Positions 8,234 to 17,566 of a stretch of 64,000 nucleotides of DNA are shown piece by piece. The DNA is from JACMLD01 sp047602295 (lineage in GTDB: Bacteria > Bacteroidota > Bacteroidia > Chitinophagales > Chitinophagaceae), in contig JASGHP010000001.1 in the NCBI GenBank assembly GCA_047602295.1, positions 2,604,001 through 2,668,000 of the forward strand, read 5' to 3'. Both the position numbers and the translations under genes were made by a program. The notes below the pieces were generated by a model, which saw only the letters and a program-made list of their open reading frames with translations, searched no databases and was not told the DNA's origin. Positions within the stretch are counted from its first letter, which is position 1, and each line of letters starts with the position of its first letter.

Positions 8234-11200
8234 TTAGAGGGAAATGTTTAAACCAAATGTAAAGCTTGATACAGCAGGAACGCCCAGGTAATCAATACCC
8301 TGAGATCCGGAACCGCCTGTACCACCTGCAGCACTTACTTCAGGATCCATTCCCTTGTAATTAGTCCAGGTAAACAGATTGGTACCTACCATTGTAGCAG
8401 AAATGCCTTTAATAACTTTTACATTCTTCAATACGCGGGAGAAATCATAAGTAAGTGACAACGAGCGCAATTTCACCCAGTTTACAGAAGTAATAAAGTT
8501 ATAAGAGTTGGCTGCATAGTTTGCCCAGTATTGCTGAACCATATATGCACCTGCATAAGTTGTACTGCCAATAGTGTAGTTCTGACCTACGGTATAAGTC
8601 TGGTTAAAATCAGCGCCTGTAGAGCTGTTAACACCGGTTACTGTTACAGACTGGCGATCATTCAGCAGTGTTTTTTTGCTTAAGCCATTTGCCACCAATG
8701 CGTATTCTGTTCCATTGAATACATCACCGCCTTTGCGAATATCAAGTAAGAATGATAAGGTGAAGCTTTTGTAGCGTACTGTATTGCTGAAACCTCCAAT
8801 AAAATCAGGTTCGCGGTTACCAACAACCGGGGTAGTTGTATTAAGTTTATAAAAACCTGTTGTTGGGTCTACCTGGTATTTGCCACCTGGTATTTCAACA
8901 CCTTTTGAGTCTACCTGGCGCAGGTAAGGTTGTCCTACCATGCCAAGGAAATAACTGTTGGGGATAGACGCTGCTTTCACGGTTCCAAACTGTGCATCTG
9001 TTGGGTAGAAATATGCTACACCTGGTATAAAGGCGCCCAGTCTGCCTTTGTTGTAAGAATAGTTCAGCATAAAATCCCAGCTAAAATCTTTTGAAACGAT
9101 GGGTTTGCCGCTCAGGCCTATTTCCATACCTGTATTAAATACAGAACCTGCATTTAACGTACTGAAAATAAAGCCACCTGATTGCGCCAAACGTGGTTGA
9201 CCTATCTGGTTTCTTGTTTCACTATGATAGTAAGTATAATCCAAGCCAATACGTCCTTTCAGGAATCTTAATTCCGCACCTACTTCCCATGCATCCTGCA
9301 TCTCTGGTATCAGGTTTGGATTGCCTGCGTAATACTGGTTGCCCACTCCTGTAAATGAACCAATGCTAATGGGAGGATTTACATAAGTATTGGTGGCATA
9401 AGCATTGGCATCTTTACCTACCCTTGCCCAGCTTGCACGCACTTTACCAAATGAAAGAATGTTATTTCTGGGAAGTAATTCTGTAAATACAAATGAACCG
9501 CTAATAGAAGGATAGAAATAAGATTGATTGGCTACTGGTAATGTAGAAGACCAGTCGTTACGGGCAGTTGCTGTTAAATATGCAATGCTTTTATACGACA
9601 AACCAAATTCGCCATATGCACCAACCAAACGTTTTCTTACTGTAGCATCTGTAAAAAATTTATTGGTAGTAGCGATGTTGTTAAAGCTGATGGTGCCCGG
9701 CACTACAAAAGTATAACCCCAATGGTTCTGACTTGTTGTTGTTGTGCTTTCTGAAGTGGTACCCAGCATCAGGTGTGCATCAAAATTCTTTAAAAATGTT
9801 TTATGGAAATTGGTCATCACCATGGTGGTAATGTAATTATAATTAAGCCCGTCTTTGCTTAAACGACCATTCTGGTAAAGCGGAGATACTGCAGAGCCCG
9901 GAGCTATATAAGTATAATCATTCGTGCCATATTGGTCGTATCCAAGGCGTGCTATCACATCCCACCAGTTTGTCATTTTATAATTGGCGTTGATGCCGCC
10001 GGTGATGCGTTTGGTTTGCGATGTTAAATTGTCCTTATTGATGATCCAGTAAGGATTGTCGATATCGCCTTCCAACGCCAGTACACCAGCATATATCCTA
10101 TGTTGCGAACCGTCTGGGTTTAAATAATTTTTTATGTTGTAGGTAGTGGGGAATGTATAAAGCGATTGCATACTTCCTACGCCGCTTCCGTACAAGCCTG
10201 CTGTAGTTAATGTTCTGTTGATATCTGCAATTGAATAAGCAACATTGGCACCTACAGTAAGGCGGCCATATTTTTGTTCGCCATTAAAGCGAAAAGTTGT
10301 TTTGTTATAATCTGTGTTAGGTACAATGCCGGTTTGTTTAAAGTTAGAACCAGAAAGGAAAAAAGAACCCGTCTTTGATCCACCGGAAACGTTTATGTTA
10401 TTATCATAAATGGTACCATGCTGGAAGAAATTGCCGATGTTATCATATTTTGTACTGTCGGCAGGAATCTTCGGTCCCCACGAACTATATGAATTTGTAT
10501 TTAGAACACCGTTGCTCGCAGTAACACCGTTTCCGTATGTATTCTGCACCTCGGGCAGTTTGTTTGCCCACGAAGTGCTTATCTTACTATTTGCACTCAC
10601 TCTTACAATGCCTTCTGCTCCTTTCTTTGTTGTAATAATAACCACACCATCTGCAGCTCTTGAACCATACAATGCTGCTGCTGCGCCACCTTTTAATACA
10701 GAAAGGCTTTCGATATCTTCCGGGTTAACGTCCATAACACGATTAGAATAAGTTGTATTGCTACGGCTCAATCCATCTGTACCAGTGTTGCCGGTAACAG
10801 AAGTAGAGTTATCGTATATAACGCCATCCACAACAAACAGTGGTTGGTTTTGCCTGCTTTCAGAGGTGGACGTACCACCACGGATGGTGATAGAAGCACC
10901 AGCACCTGCAGAACCGCTGAATTGCGTAATGTTTACACCCGGCACTTTACCAGCAAGTGAATTAATTACGTTGGTGTTTTTGTTTTTCATCAGTTCTGCT
11001 GCGCTTAAATCAGATACTGCATACCCCAATGCTTTACGTTCTTTCTTTACACCCAACGCGGTTACTACCACATCCGTCATCGCAGTGGCATCGGCTTTTA
11101 AAAGCCTGATAGTTACGCCAGCAGCAGCTTTTACTGTTTGCGTCTGGTAACCAATACTGCTGATTTGAAGCTGTTGGTTGCCCGACACCTGGACAGTGAA

Positions 11201-11386
11201 TTTTCCATCATCGCCAGTGGTGGTTGCTTTGTTAGTTCCTTTTACAGTTACCGTTGCACCTGAAAGCGGTGTGCCATCATCGGCCATTACTGTGCCGGAG
11301 ACAGGCGTTGTTTGTGCTAATAACTTGCCGGGAAAGAGCCCTCCCAGAGCAAGCGTAAGCAAGGCTAGAAACATTAAACTTTTCAT
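8234..11386 (-). CDS. SusC/RagA-family TonB-linked outer-membrane transporter
   Basis: A 1050-residue transporter. After a signal peptide (ending LLAQ) there is a carboxypeptidase-like regulatory domain (about residues 27-105). A TonB-box region (TDVVVTALGVKKERKALGY) and the plug domain follow, with GKVPGVNI, PLFVVDGVIYD and the motif GGAAAALYGSRAADGVVIITTKKG. The 22-strand barrel makes up the remainder. It would import a nutrient bound by the SusD partner encoded 20 bases downstream, using TonB-ExbBD energy. A DeoR regulator gene lies 79 bases upstream on the same strand, suggesting local control. Confidence 0.95.
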   Translation of the reverse strand: MKSLMFLALLTLALGGLFPGKLLAQTTPVSGTVMADDGTPLSGATVTVKGTNKATTTGDDGKFTVQVSGNQQLQISSIGYQTQTVKAAAGVTIRLLKADATAMTDVVVTALGVKKERKALGYAVSDLSAAELMKNKNTNVINSLAGKVPGVNITQFSGSAGAGASITIRGGTSTSESRQNQPLFVVDGVIYDNSTSVTGNTGTDGLSRSNTTYSNRVMDVNPEDIESLSVLKGGAAAALYGSRAADGVVIITTKKGAEGIVRVSANSKISTSWANKLPEVQNTYGNGVTASNGVLNTNSYSSWGPKIPADSTKYDNIGNFFQHGTIYDNNINVSGGSKTGSFFLSGSNFKQTGIVPNTDYNKTTFRFNGEQKYGRLTVGANVAYSIADINRTLTTAGLYGSGVGSMQSLYTFPTTYNIKNYLNPDGSQHRIYAGVLALEGDIDNPYWIINKDNLTSQTKRITGGINANYKMTNWWDVIARLGYDQYGTNDYTYIAPGSAVSPLYQNGRLSKDGLNYNYITTMVMTNFHKTFLKNFDAHLMLGTTSESTTTTSQNHWGYTFVVPGTISFNNIATTNKFFTDATVRKRLVGAYGEFGLSYKSIAYLTATARNDWSSTLPVANQSYFYPSISGSFVFTELLPRNNILSFGKVRASWARVGKDANAYATNTYVNPPISIGSFTGVGNQYYAGNPNLIPEMQDAWEVGAELRFLKGRIGLDYTYYHSETRNQIGQPRLAQSGGFIFSTLNAGSVFNTGMEIGLSGKPIVSKDFSWDFMLNYSYNKGRLGAFIPGVAYFYPTDAQFGTVKAASIPNSYFLGMVGQPYLRQVDSKGVEIPGGKYQVDPTTGFYKLNTTTPVVGNREPDFIGGFSNTVRYKSFTLSFLLDIRKGGDVFNGTEYALVANGLSKKTLLNDRQSVTVTGVNSSTGADFNQTYTVGQNYTIGSTTYAGAYMVQQYWANYAANSYNFITSVNWVKLRSLSLTYDFSRVLKNVKVIKGISATMVGTNLFTWTNYKGMDPEVSAAGGTGGSGSQGIDYLGVPAVSSFTFGLNISL

Positions 11387-11465
11387 CTGCAGTTTGTTTT
11401 ATTAATAATTAAATGACCCTATAAAAAATTTCAAAAAAGACATTTTAAAAACATAGCTCTGGGGT

Positions 11466-12215
11466 TCACAAAACACTAATGCCCGCATTCACAAAAGGTT
11501 TCAGCAATTCATTGCCCGGTTCCAATTCTGTTATCAGCATATCTATCTCATTAATGCCGCAAACCTGTATGGGTTGAAAACTGTTTAGCTTTTCTGAAAT
11601 GGTTAAGCAAACTGTTTTTTGCGAGCTTTGAATCATTGCTTTCTTTACCTGCACCACATCCCAATCATTATCTGTAATGCCATGCGCTGCATCTATTGAA
11701 TTCACGCCCATAATGCACAAGTCTGCTTTCAGTTGTTTAATGCGTGCAATAGCATCTCCGCCAACTGTTATTTTTGAATTCTTTGAGACCTTATCGCCTA
11801 TTAGTATTACTTCTATATTAGGGTGCTGAGAATATTCCATTACCGCAGGTACGCTGCCGGAAATAAAAGTGGCTTTCAATTGAGGTGGTAGCATGCGGGC
11901 CATTTCTATAATAGTGGTGCCGCCGGTGGTAAGCACAAACATGCCATCTTTTATAAGGCCAACTGTTTTTTGTGCGATAATTTTTTTTAGGTCATGCGCA
12001 TATATTGGTGCGGCTGGCTGACTTCCATTTCCAAACGATTGAGACAACGCCCCGCCGTGCACTTTTATAATTAAGCCCTGATCTGACAGTTCCTGCAAAT
12101 CTCTTCTTACGGTATCCTCTGAAACCTTCATTTCATCGCTCAGGTTTGCCGATAGCACTTTATTATGCAGGTTCACCTGGTGTAGGATAAAAGTTTGTCT
12201 TTCTTTTTTAAGCAT
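11466..12215 (-). CDS. DeoR/GlpR-family transcriptional regulator
   Basis: The frame is open from 12242, but the ATG at 12215 gives the family-typical start MLKKERQTFILHQVN and a 249-residue protein, close to the usual ~255. The N-terminal winged helix contains LSDEMKVSEDTVRRDLQELS and the family signature continues LIIKVHGGAL. The C-terminal effector domain holds VLTTGGTTIIEMARML and VGGDAIARIKQLKADLCIMG, typical of the phosphosugar-binding half. DeoR proteins usually repress sugar genes and release DNA on binding a phosphorylated sugar. It precedes the SusC/SusD pair in the same direction and probably controls it. Confidence 0.9.
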   Translation of the reverse strand: MLKKERQTFILHQVNLHNKVLSANLSDEMKVSEDTVRRDLQELSDQGLIIKVHGGALSQSFGNGSQPAAPIYAHDLKKIIAQKTVGLIKDGMFVLTTGGTTIIEMARMLPPQLKATFISGSVPAVMEYSQHPNIEVILIGDKVSKNSKITVGGDAIARIKQLKADLCIMGVNSIDAAHGITDNDWDVVQVKKAMIQSSQKTVCLTISEKLNSFQPIQVCGINEIDMLITELEPGNELLKPFVNAGISVL

Positions 12216-12242
12216 AGCAATAATTCGTTTTACCAAAAACAA

Positions 12243-12764
12243 TAGTCAAAACAATAGCATAGCGGTATAGCTTTTTGCTATACTACTTTTTTGTAGCGCC
12301 ATAAGTAACATGAAACTTCAACAGCAAACTATTGTATTGGCTGCTTTGGGCAAACGATAAACTATGTTTGGGAAAGAAAAAAGCAGGGTGGTGGTTTAAT
12401 TGCTTTCTCATAATGCAGTTTTGGTTTCTTTCAATTAAGAACAATAAACAAGGAAACGGTAAAACAACTAAAGCAGGAAAACCGCTGGCATGAAAGCATG
12501 TGCGTTGCAAAATGCATGAAAACGGTGCGTCTCCATACTGCTGGTTTTGGTGTTTAATTGCTAATCAGATAGGCTGAATGTTGTGAGCAGGTATTTCAGT
12601 TGATAAGGATCTATGAAACTGGGCGGGATGCGGTTTATTTATTCAATATTAAATCAAAAGCCGCAAAAAACCGCAGAAAACAAACAAATCCTGCAAAATA
12701 TAGATACATTTTAATGTGATAATGCTGCACTGAGTTTAAATTTTTAATGTGATTGAAGTAGAGC
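12243..12764. other. Long spacer without recognisable gene
   Basis: About 500 bases between the DeoR gene and a heptad repeat tract. No frame in it resembles a protein; a 75-codon minus-strand frame (12283-12510) has an unnatural composition. An inverted pair TGCGGTTT (12629-12636) and AAACCGCA (12668-12675) is the only small structure seen. Confidence 0.5.
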
Positions 12765-12973
12765 GCTATAATCTATAAGCATCAATGATAGAACATCAAT
12801 TATAAAATGTCAACCACCAACCCAGAGCTATAAACTATGAACCTCTAGCCAAAAACTACGAACTGCAAACCGTTAACTATAGGTGATGGACTACAAACCC
12901 CGAACTGTGAACTTCAATTTATAAACTTCAAATCACAAACTATAAACAATCAAACTTGCGCTATAAGCCATGC
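12765..12973. repeat. Long degenerate heptad repeat tract (about 30 units)
   Basis: From 12765 the DNA divides into contiguous seven-base units such as gctataa, tctataa, acatcaa, ttataaa. After one 6-base unit (12821-12826), from 12827 it continues gctataa, actatga, acctcta, gccaaaa, actacga, actgcaa, accgtta, actatag and so on to 12973. Consensus is roughly ACTAYAA. Base identity is loose but the 7-base phase is held for over 200 bases. It lies upstream of the pseudokinase gene with no reading frame across it. Confidence 0.85.
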
Positions 12974-13229
12974 AACGAAATCAACAGTGCTTACATCTTC
13001 CCCCAATACATCACCAGCATTTCGAGCTGTTATTAATCCTTCTGATTGGATAGATAATTATACCAGTCAATTAAAAATTCTACAGGAAAAACAATCTCTT
13101 TTAAACATTGGGTAATGCAAGAACACTAGCCTATTATTTATAATGCAAATAAGGCTGATGTTCTTATTGATAAAAAAGAATTGCAACTACCGGGTTCTCT
13201 TCAACAGAATTTTATTAAGAAATAATGCC

Positions 13230-15080
13230 ATGCGAGAAATCTCCTCAAAAACCTCAGATCCGCTTCAGCACTTAATTAATAATGTTTCAGACGCCGCTAT
13301 TATAAACACTTCTTTATTGGCAGGGGGGCATTTCCCCAGCGAAGGCAATCAATCTGCAAGAACAGTATATTTTAAAGGTAATGCTGCTGTTGTTTTTGCT
13401 TTCCGTTTGCAAAAGCAATTAAAAGCTTTAAAAGTATGGCCGGCAAACGGTAAAGCGCAAAGAAAGAAACACTACGAAGCCATTACACCAATAATTAATA
13501 AAAGCCGGTTGCATTTTTTTGCCTCATTTACTTATATAGAGGCTGCATTAAATATAGAAGGAGAGGTGTATGATGCTTTGTTAATGGATTGGGTGGGCAG
13601 GCAAAATTTAAAAGAATATGTCTGCGCTAATATAGGCAGGTATGACAACCTTGAAGTATTGGCGGATAAATTATTGCATTTGCATAAAGATCTAAACAGT
13701 GCCGGCATTGCACTCGGTCATTTTCATCCTGGTAATATTTATGTTGATGGCAATAATGAATTGAAATTAATTGGGTACGATGCAATTTATTGTGATGGCA
13801 TGCAGCTATTAGAAAATGACACAAAACCTGCATACCCGGACTATACACATCCATCTGGCAAAGCGCATACAACAAAAGCAGATTATTTTGCTGCGCTTAT
13901 TCTTTACCTGGGCATTAAGGCATTATCATGCGACAATGTTTTATGGGGAAGATGTAAAATTGGTTATACTGAAAGCTTTATTTTTTCAACAACAGATTTT
14001 TCCAACCTGGAGAATGCAGCCACCTATCAATGGATGCGAAAAAAGAAATGGCCGGAGATAGATAAACTGCTGGATATATTAAAAAGATATTGTGAAGTTG
14101 GTGATCCTGATGAGCTGGTTCCATTCTATGAATTATTGGAAGATACCCCGCAGGCTGCATCGGTAGAAGAAAAAAAGCAAATTCCCATGCCGGTCGTAAT
14201 TGAAATGGATGAAGTTGTTGTGCCGGTTTCAATAAAAACAAAAGAAAACAACGATGAGATAATTTCCGAAGAAATACCTGCCATTATTGAGATTGAGAAA
14301 AAAATAACACCAGCCCCAAATGAAACAGTAACACATGCCCCAGTAGTTGTTAGTTTTCGCGAAGAGAACACGCCTGATCAATCATACAATATTGAAAATA
14401 ATGATGGGGTAAATTCCGAAGTTTTTATTTTACCGGATAAGCACAACCCTGCAATAAATGAAGAAGAACAATATGAGCATACAGATACAACAATAATTCA
14501 ATTCTGGAAAAAGCGAAAATTGTTGATAGCAATGCTGGCTTTACTGATAGTATCTGTATCAGCAATAGTAACTTATTTCATCAGCAGAACCTCGGTTATA
14601 CAGGATAACCAAGAGTACGTGGTGAAAGGAAAGAAAAACAATGATCAGGGTATTGATGTAAATCCTGCAACAGCCTCAAACATTCCTGCTTCAGCGGCAG
14701 CCGTAAAAGACACTGTACAGTTAGCAGATAGCGTACAGTTAAACAAACTGGCTAATACGGTAAGTGCCGTAGCGGACAGTACCATTAATATTGTTTCAGC
14801 GGGGGATAGCAGCAAATCATTAATAGATTCAAGCCGTATGGCTTCCGCTATTGCAATCAATAATACTGCAGCGCATATACCTGATGCGGATAAAACTCAA
14901 TCATCAACGGCATCTAATAAAGCAATTATTGATTCATCCCTGGCAAAAACTGCTACAAATAAAAATGGAGCTGCCTTTAATGAAATAAGCACCAGCAAAC
15001 AGGGAAATATTGCAACAAGGAAAATTAAAGAACAAAGCGAGAATGCTTCATTCTCAATTGGCGCACCACCTAAAGAATAA
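13230..15080 (+). CDS. Membrane-anchored protein with kinase-like domain lacking catalytic residues (pseudokinase)
   Basis: The frame opens at 13143, but the ATG at 13230 (MREISSKTSDPLQ) is a more natural start and gives 616 residues. The first ~310 residues fold like a protein kinase of the bacterial HGDLxPGN...DYDG family: a possible beta-3 Lys in LKALKVW, a loop LGHFHPGNIYV, and ELKLIGYDAIY. The HRD Asp is His and the DFG-equivalent Asp is Gly, so phosphotransfer is unlikely. A linker rich in Glu/Val/Ile follows, then one transmembrane helix (near 14509-14580; LLIAMLALLIVSVSAIVTYF), and a low-complexity Ser/Ala/Asp/Thr-rich C-terminal tail presumably in the periplasm. It is followed after 24 bases by an OmpA-like lipoprotein gene. 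Confidence 0.75.
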   Translation: MREISSKTSDPLQHLINNVSDAAIINTSLLAGGHFPSEGNQSARTVYFKGNAAVVFAFRLQKQLKALKVWPANGKAQRKKHYEAITPIINKSRLHFFASFTYIEAALNIEGEVYDALLMDWVGRQNLKEYVCANIGRYDNLEVLADKLLHLHKDLNSAGIALGHFHPGNIYVDGNNELKLIGYDAIYCDGMQLLENDTKPAYPDYTHPSGKAHTTKADYFAALILYLGIKALSCDNVLWGRCKIGYTESFIFSTTDFSNLENAATYQWMRKKKWPEIDKLLDILKRYCEVGDPDELVPFYELLEDTPQAASVEEKKQIPMPVVIEMDEVVVPVSIKTKENNDEIISEEIPAIIEIEKKITPAPNETVTHAPVVVSFREENTPDQSYNIENNDGVNSEVFILPDKHNPAINEEEQYEHTDTTIIQFWKKRKLLIAMLALLIVSVSAIVTYFISRTSVIQDNQEYVVKGKKNNDQGIDVNPATASNIPASAAAVKDTVQLADSVQLNKLANTVSAVADSTINIVSAGDSSKSLIDSSRMASAIAINNTAAHIPDADKTQSSTASNKAIIDSSLAKTATNKNGAAFNEISTSKQGNIATRKIKEQSENASFSIGAPPKE

Positions 15081-15104
15081 ACCCGATAAAATAATTATTC
15101 AGTT

Positions 15105-16013
15105 ATGATAAGGAACAAAAGTTTGTTTGCAGCTATGGTATTGGCAATATTGCTAAGTTCTTGTTACAGCAGCCGGAAAGCGAAAATAAATGAAGCTGTA
15201 AATACCAGCAGGCAATTACAGGATCAGGAAGCTGCTGCAATTAATGAAATTCAGGATAACCTGGGCAGGCAGCTAGAGCTGGGTAATGTGGACAGTTCTA
15301 TTTTGAAAAGAGTAAACGCCAGCCTTGCAGATAATAGAGCTTTAATGGATTCTATAAAAAGAACAATGGATGATTTGATTGCTAAAACGGTGGACCGAAA
15401 AACTTTGCGCAGCTCATACAAAACAATTATCAAATCAAAATTAGTATACCTAAGCAATGACAGGTTATTGTATCAGCAAAGGGCTGTTAATTATGGCATG
15501 GTGGCAGATGTGTTAAAGAATACAAAGCAATCGCAATTTGATTTGGCTACCTTTTTTGGCCCCGGTGAATTTCTTATACCTGCAGACAAATTGCAACAAG
15601 CCACCAGCGCATTTGAGCCCGTTATCGACGTTGTAATAAAATTTGCAGCAAAGTATCCTGATCTTTCTAAAAACGCAACCATTGTATTAAAAGGTTATGC
15701 AGATGCCCAGGGAGTAAAGCAGGGTACACCACTTTATTATCGCCTGAGCAATGAAATACCACAAGTGGAGAAACCTACCAATACAGAACTCAACCTGGCT
15801 TTATCCAAGCTGCGTACAGAATCTATCAACGAAATAGTAAATAAGATTTTGCAAAAAAAGCAGCCCGAACTTTTGCAGCAAAAAATCATTCATGTGGAAC
15901 TTGTACAGGAAGGAAGGGGAGAAGAGAAACCCAATCCCAAAATCAACGATTACACAGATAATGACCCGCGCAGAAGAATTGTATTATTTTTCTGGAGTTT
16001 GTTGCCGGTATAG
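15105..16013 (+). CDS. OmpA-like lipoprotein
   Basis: A 302-residue protein with the signal peptide MIRNKSLFAAMVLAILLSSC, lipid-modified at Cys20. The middle (about residues 25-110) is charged and helical, probably a coiled coil. The last ~150 residues resemble an OmpA-type peptidoglycan-binding domain: IVLKGYADAQG, then LNLALSKLRTESINEIV, and the ending DNDPRRRIVLFFW, in which the paired Arg match the usual NRRV region. It would sit in the outer membrane and touch peptidoglycan. It is in an operon with the upstream pseudokinase gene (24-base gap), so both may serve one envelope function. Confidence 0.75.
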   Translation: MIRNKSLFAAMVLAILLSSCYSSRKAKINEAVNTSRQLQDQEAAAINEIQDNLGRQLELGNVDSSILKRVNASLADNRALMDSIKRTMDDLIAKTVDRKTLRSSYKTIIKSKLVYLSNDRLLYQQRAVNYGMVADVLKNTKQSQFDLATFFGPGEFLIPADKLQQATSAFEPVIDVVIKFAAKYPDLSKNATIVLKGYADAQGVKQGTPLYYRLSNEIPQVEKPTNTELNLALSKLRTESINEIVNKILQKKQPELLQQKIIHVELVQEGRGEEKPNPKINDYTDNDPRRRIVLFFWSLLPV

Positions 16014-16060
16014 TTTATTGTATAGCTGATAGTTTTATAATTGTATTGGATTAGCTGAGC

Positions 16061-17419
16061 TTAATCATTCCTTTCATAGGCCAGTTTTATGATCCCTTTT
16101 ATGCGGCCATTTTTTTCGTAGGGCACAATAAGCTCACCGGTATTTAATTTTATTGCAGCACCTAACCGATAGTTGTAATGGTCGTCTAGAATGATATTGT
16201 TTTCCTGTATGGTTCCATCGCTGTCTATACTTGTACGCACAATGCCGTACCTGGAACCCCGGTAGCGTATAGAGCAAAAGAAATCAATTTTATTCGCTGA
16301 AGCAGAGATAAAACGTGTGCCCCATTCCATTTGTGCAGACTTTTGTCCACTGCCTATAATTGTATCTCTTAATAACTCATTGTTTTGGCCAACTACTGTT
16401 ATTCTAAGAGAATTAGCCATGTTGAAATTGGGTACCAGCGGCATGAAAATGCTAATCCTATTGCGATTGCCATACATTGGCGCATAAGAACGGGTATTCT
16501 CATAATTGCTTTTGCCAACACTGGCAACAACCAATCCATTATTTATAGGGTAAATTCCAAGCGGTTGATAATAGTCATCTCCTCTTGCTGGGTTTTCAAT
16601 TTGAATTAAAGCCGGTTCTTCTGCATGGTCTATAAGGCTGGTGTCAAGTTTTTTTAAAAACAAATAAGAGCCATAATATGGATTGCTACGACCTTTCTTT
16701 GGCAAAGCGTTTGCAAATGCACATCCAATAATCGTTGTATCATGAAAAATGATGAAGGGGTTTAAAAAATTGAAATTGGAAGAGCCATATATTTTTTCTA
16801 ATTCCTGGTGGCCTTTCATATCTGTTTTTGCAATGCGCACTATTTGAAAACCATTTTCTGTAATTAAATTTTCCCTACCTAAAAAAGAAACTTTGTTTAG
16901 TTCTGCACTGTCTGCGATAACGGAATTTTTTGTAACAATTGCGAAAAGATTCTGATTGCCCTGTGCAATTGCGTAATTGTTGGTCATTTGCTTAAATGGA
17001 GGTTGCACAAAAACAAGTGGTGAATCTGTTGCATTGTTAAAATTGCCATTGTAACTTATTTTGAAAACAGTTCGGTAGGGGCCTTCCGCCACTACTGATA
17101 CAATGCTGGCATAGTAACAGGTATCTGTATAAAAAAAATCTATGCTGTAATTGGTGATTTGCTGCAAGTGAAATCTTTTTTGTGTGAGCAGTTGCAGGTC
17201 ACGGGAAAAAACGTTTAATGTTAGAGTGATGTTCCTGGGGTTGAAATAAGATGGCATATCTGATGCAACCCACACATGAATATTGTCGCCGGTCTTCTCA
17301 GGTATGCGGACATCATAACCATTATTGCTGAGGCTTGCATACTTTGCCATCTGTGCCTTCAATTGAAATTGCAGACAGCAGAATGATAATATTAGCATGA
17401 AAATACGGGTCAAGCGCAT
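16061..17419 (-). CDS. Secreted protein of unknown function
   Basis: I do not recognise a family. The 452-residue product has a clear signal peptide (MRLTRIFMLILSFCCLQF, ending KAQ) and no further membrane segments. The mature part is rich in beta-type residues, Asn, Tyr and Ile, with recurring blocks such as FAIVTKNSVI, IIFHDTTIIGCAFAN and LGAAIKLNTGELIVPYE that suggest a beta-propeller or similar all-beta fold. It stands alone, convergent with the OmpA-like lipoprotein gene and downstream, in the same direction, of the FG-GAP lipoprotein gene with a 147-base gap. Confidence 0.7.
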   Translation of the reverse strand: MRLTRIFMLILSFCCLQFQLKAQMAKYASLSNNGYDVRIPEKTGDNIHVWVASDMPSYFNPRNITLTLNVFSRDLQLLTQKRFHLQQITNYSIDFFYTDTCYYASIVSVVAEGPYRTVFKISYNGNFNNATDSPLVFVQPPFKQMTNNYAIAQGNQNLFAIVTKNSVIADSAELNKVSFLGRENLITENGFQIVRIAKTDMKGHQELEKIYGSSNFNFLNPFIIFHDTTIIGCAFANALPKKGRSNPYYGSYLFLKKLDTSLIDHAEEPALIQIENPARGDDYYQPLGIYPINNGLVVASVGKSNYENTRSYAPMYGNRNRISIFMPLVPNFNMANSLRITVVGQNNELLRDTIIGSGQKSAQMEWGTRFISASANKIDFFCSIRYRGSRYGIVRTSIDSDGTIQENNIILDDHYNYRLGAAIKLNTGELIVPYEKNGRIKGIIKLAYERND

Positions 17420-17566
17420 CTATTAAAGTAACGAAAAAAGCAGCAGTTGACGTAGTAATTTTTGATGAAGGGTATTGGTGGGTTTATTAATGGATTTTTT
17501 GTAACCAAACCTGTAAATCAGCAAGCTTATAATATTATTTTAATACCGTGTTTATAGAATTACTTA

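Noticed and set aside
12283..12510. Minus-strand frame of 75 codons in the long spacer
   Set aside because: Composition is Phe/His/Cys-rich without domain or signal-peptide logic and no promoter or conserved start was seen.
12765..12973. CRISPR array or other regular repeat-spacer system
   Set aside because: Units are seven bases, directly adjacent and variable; there are no conserved 25-40-base repeats, no spacers and no cas genes in the window.
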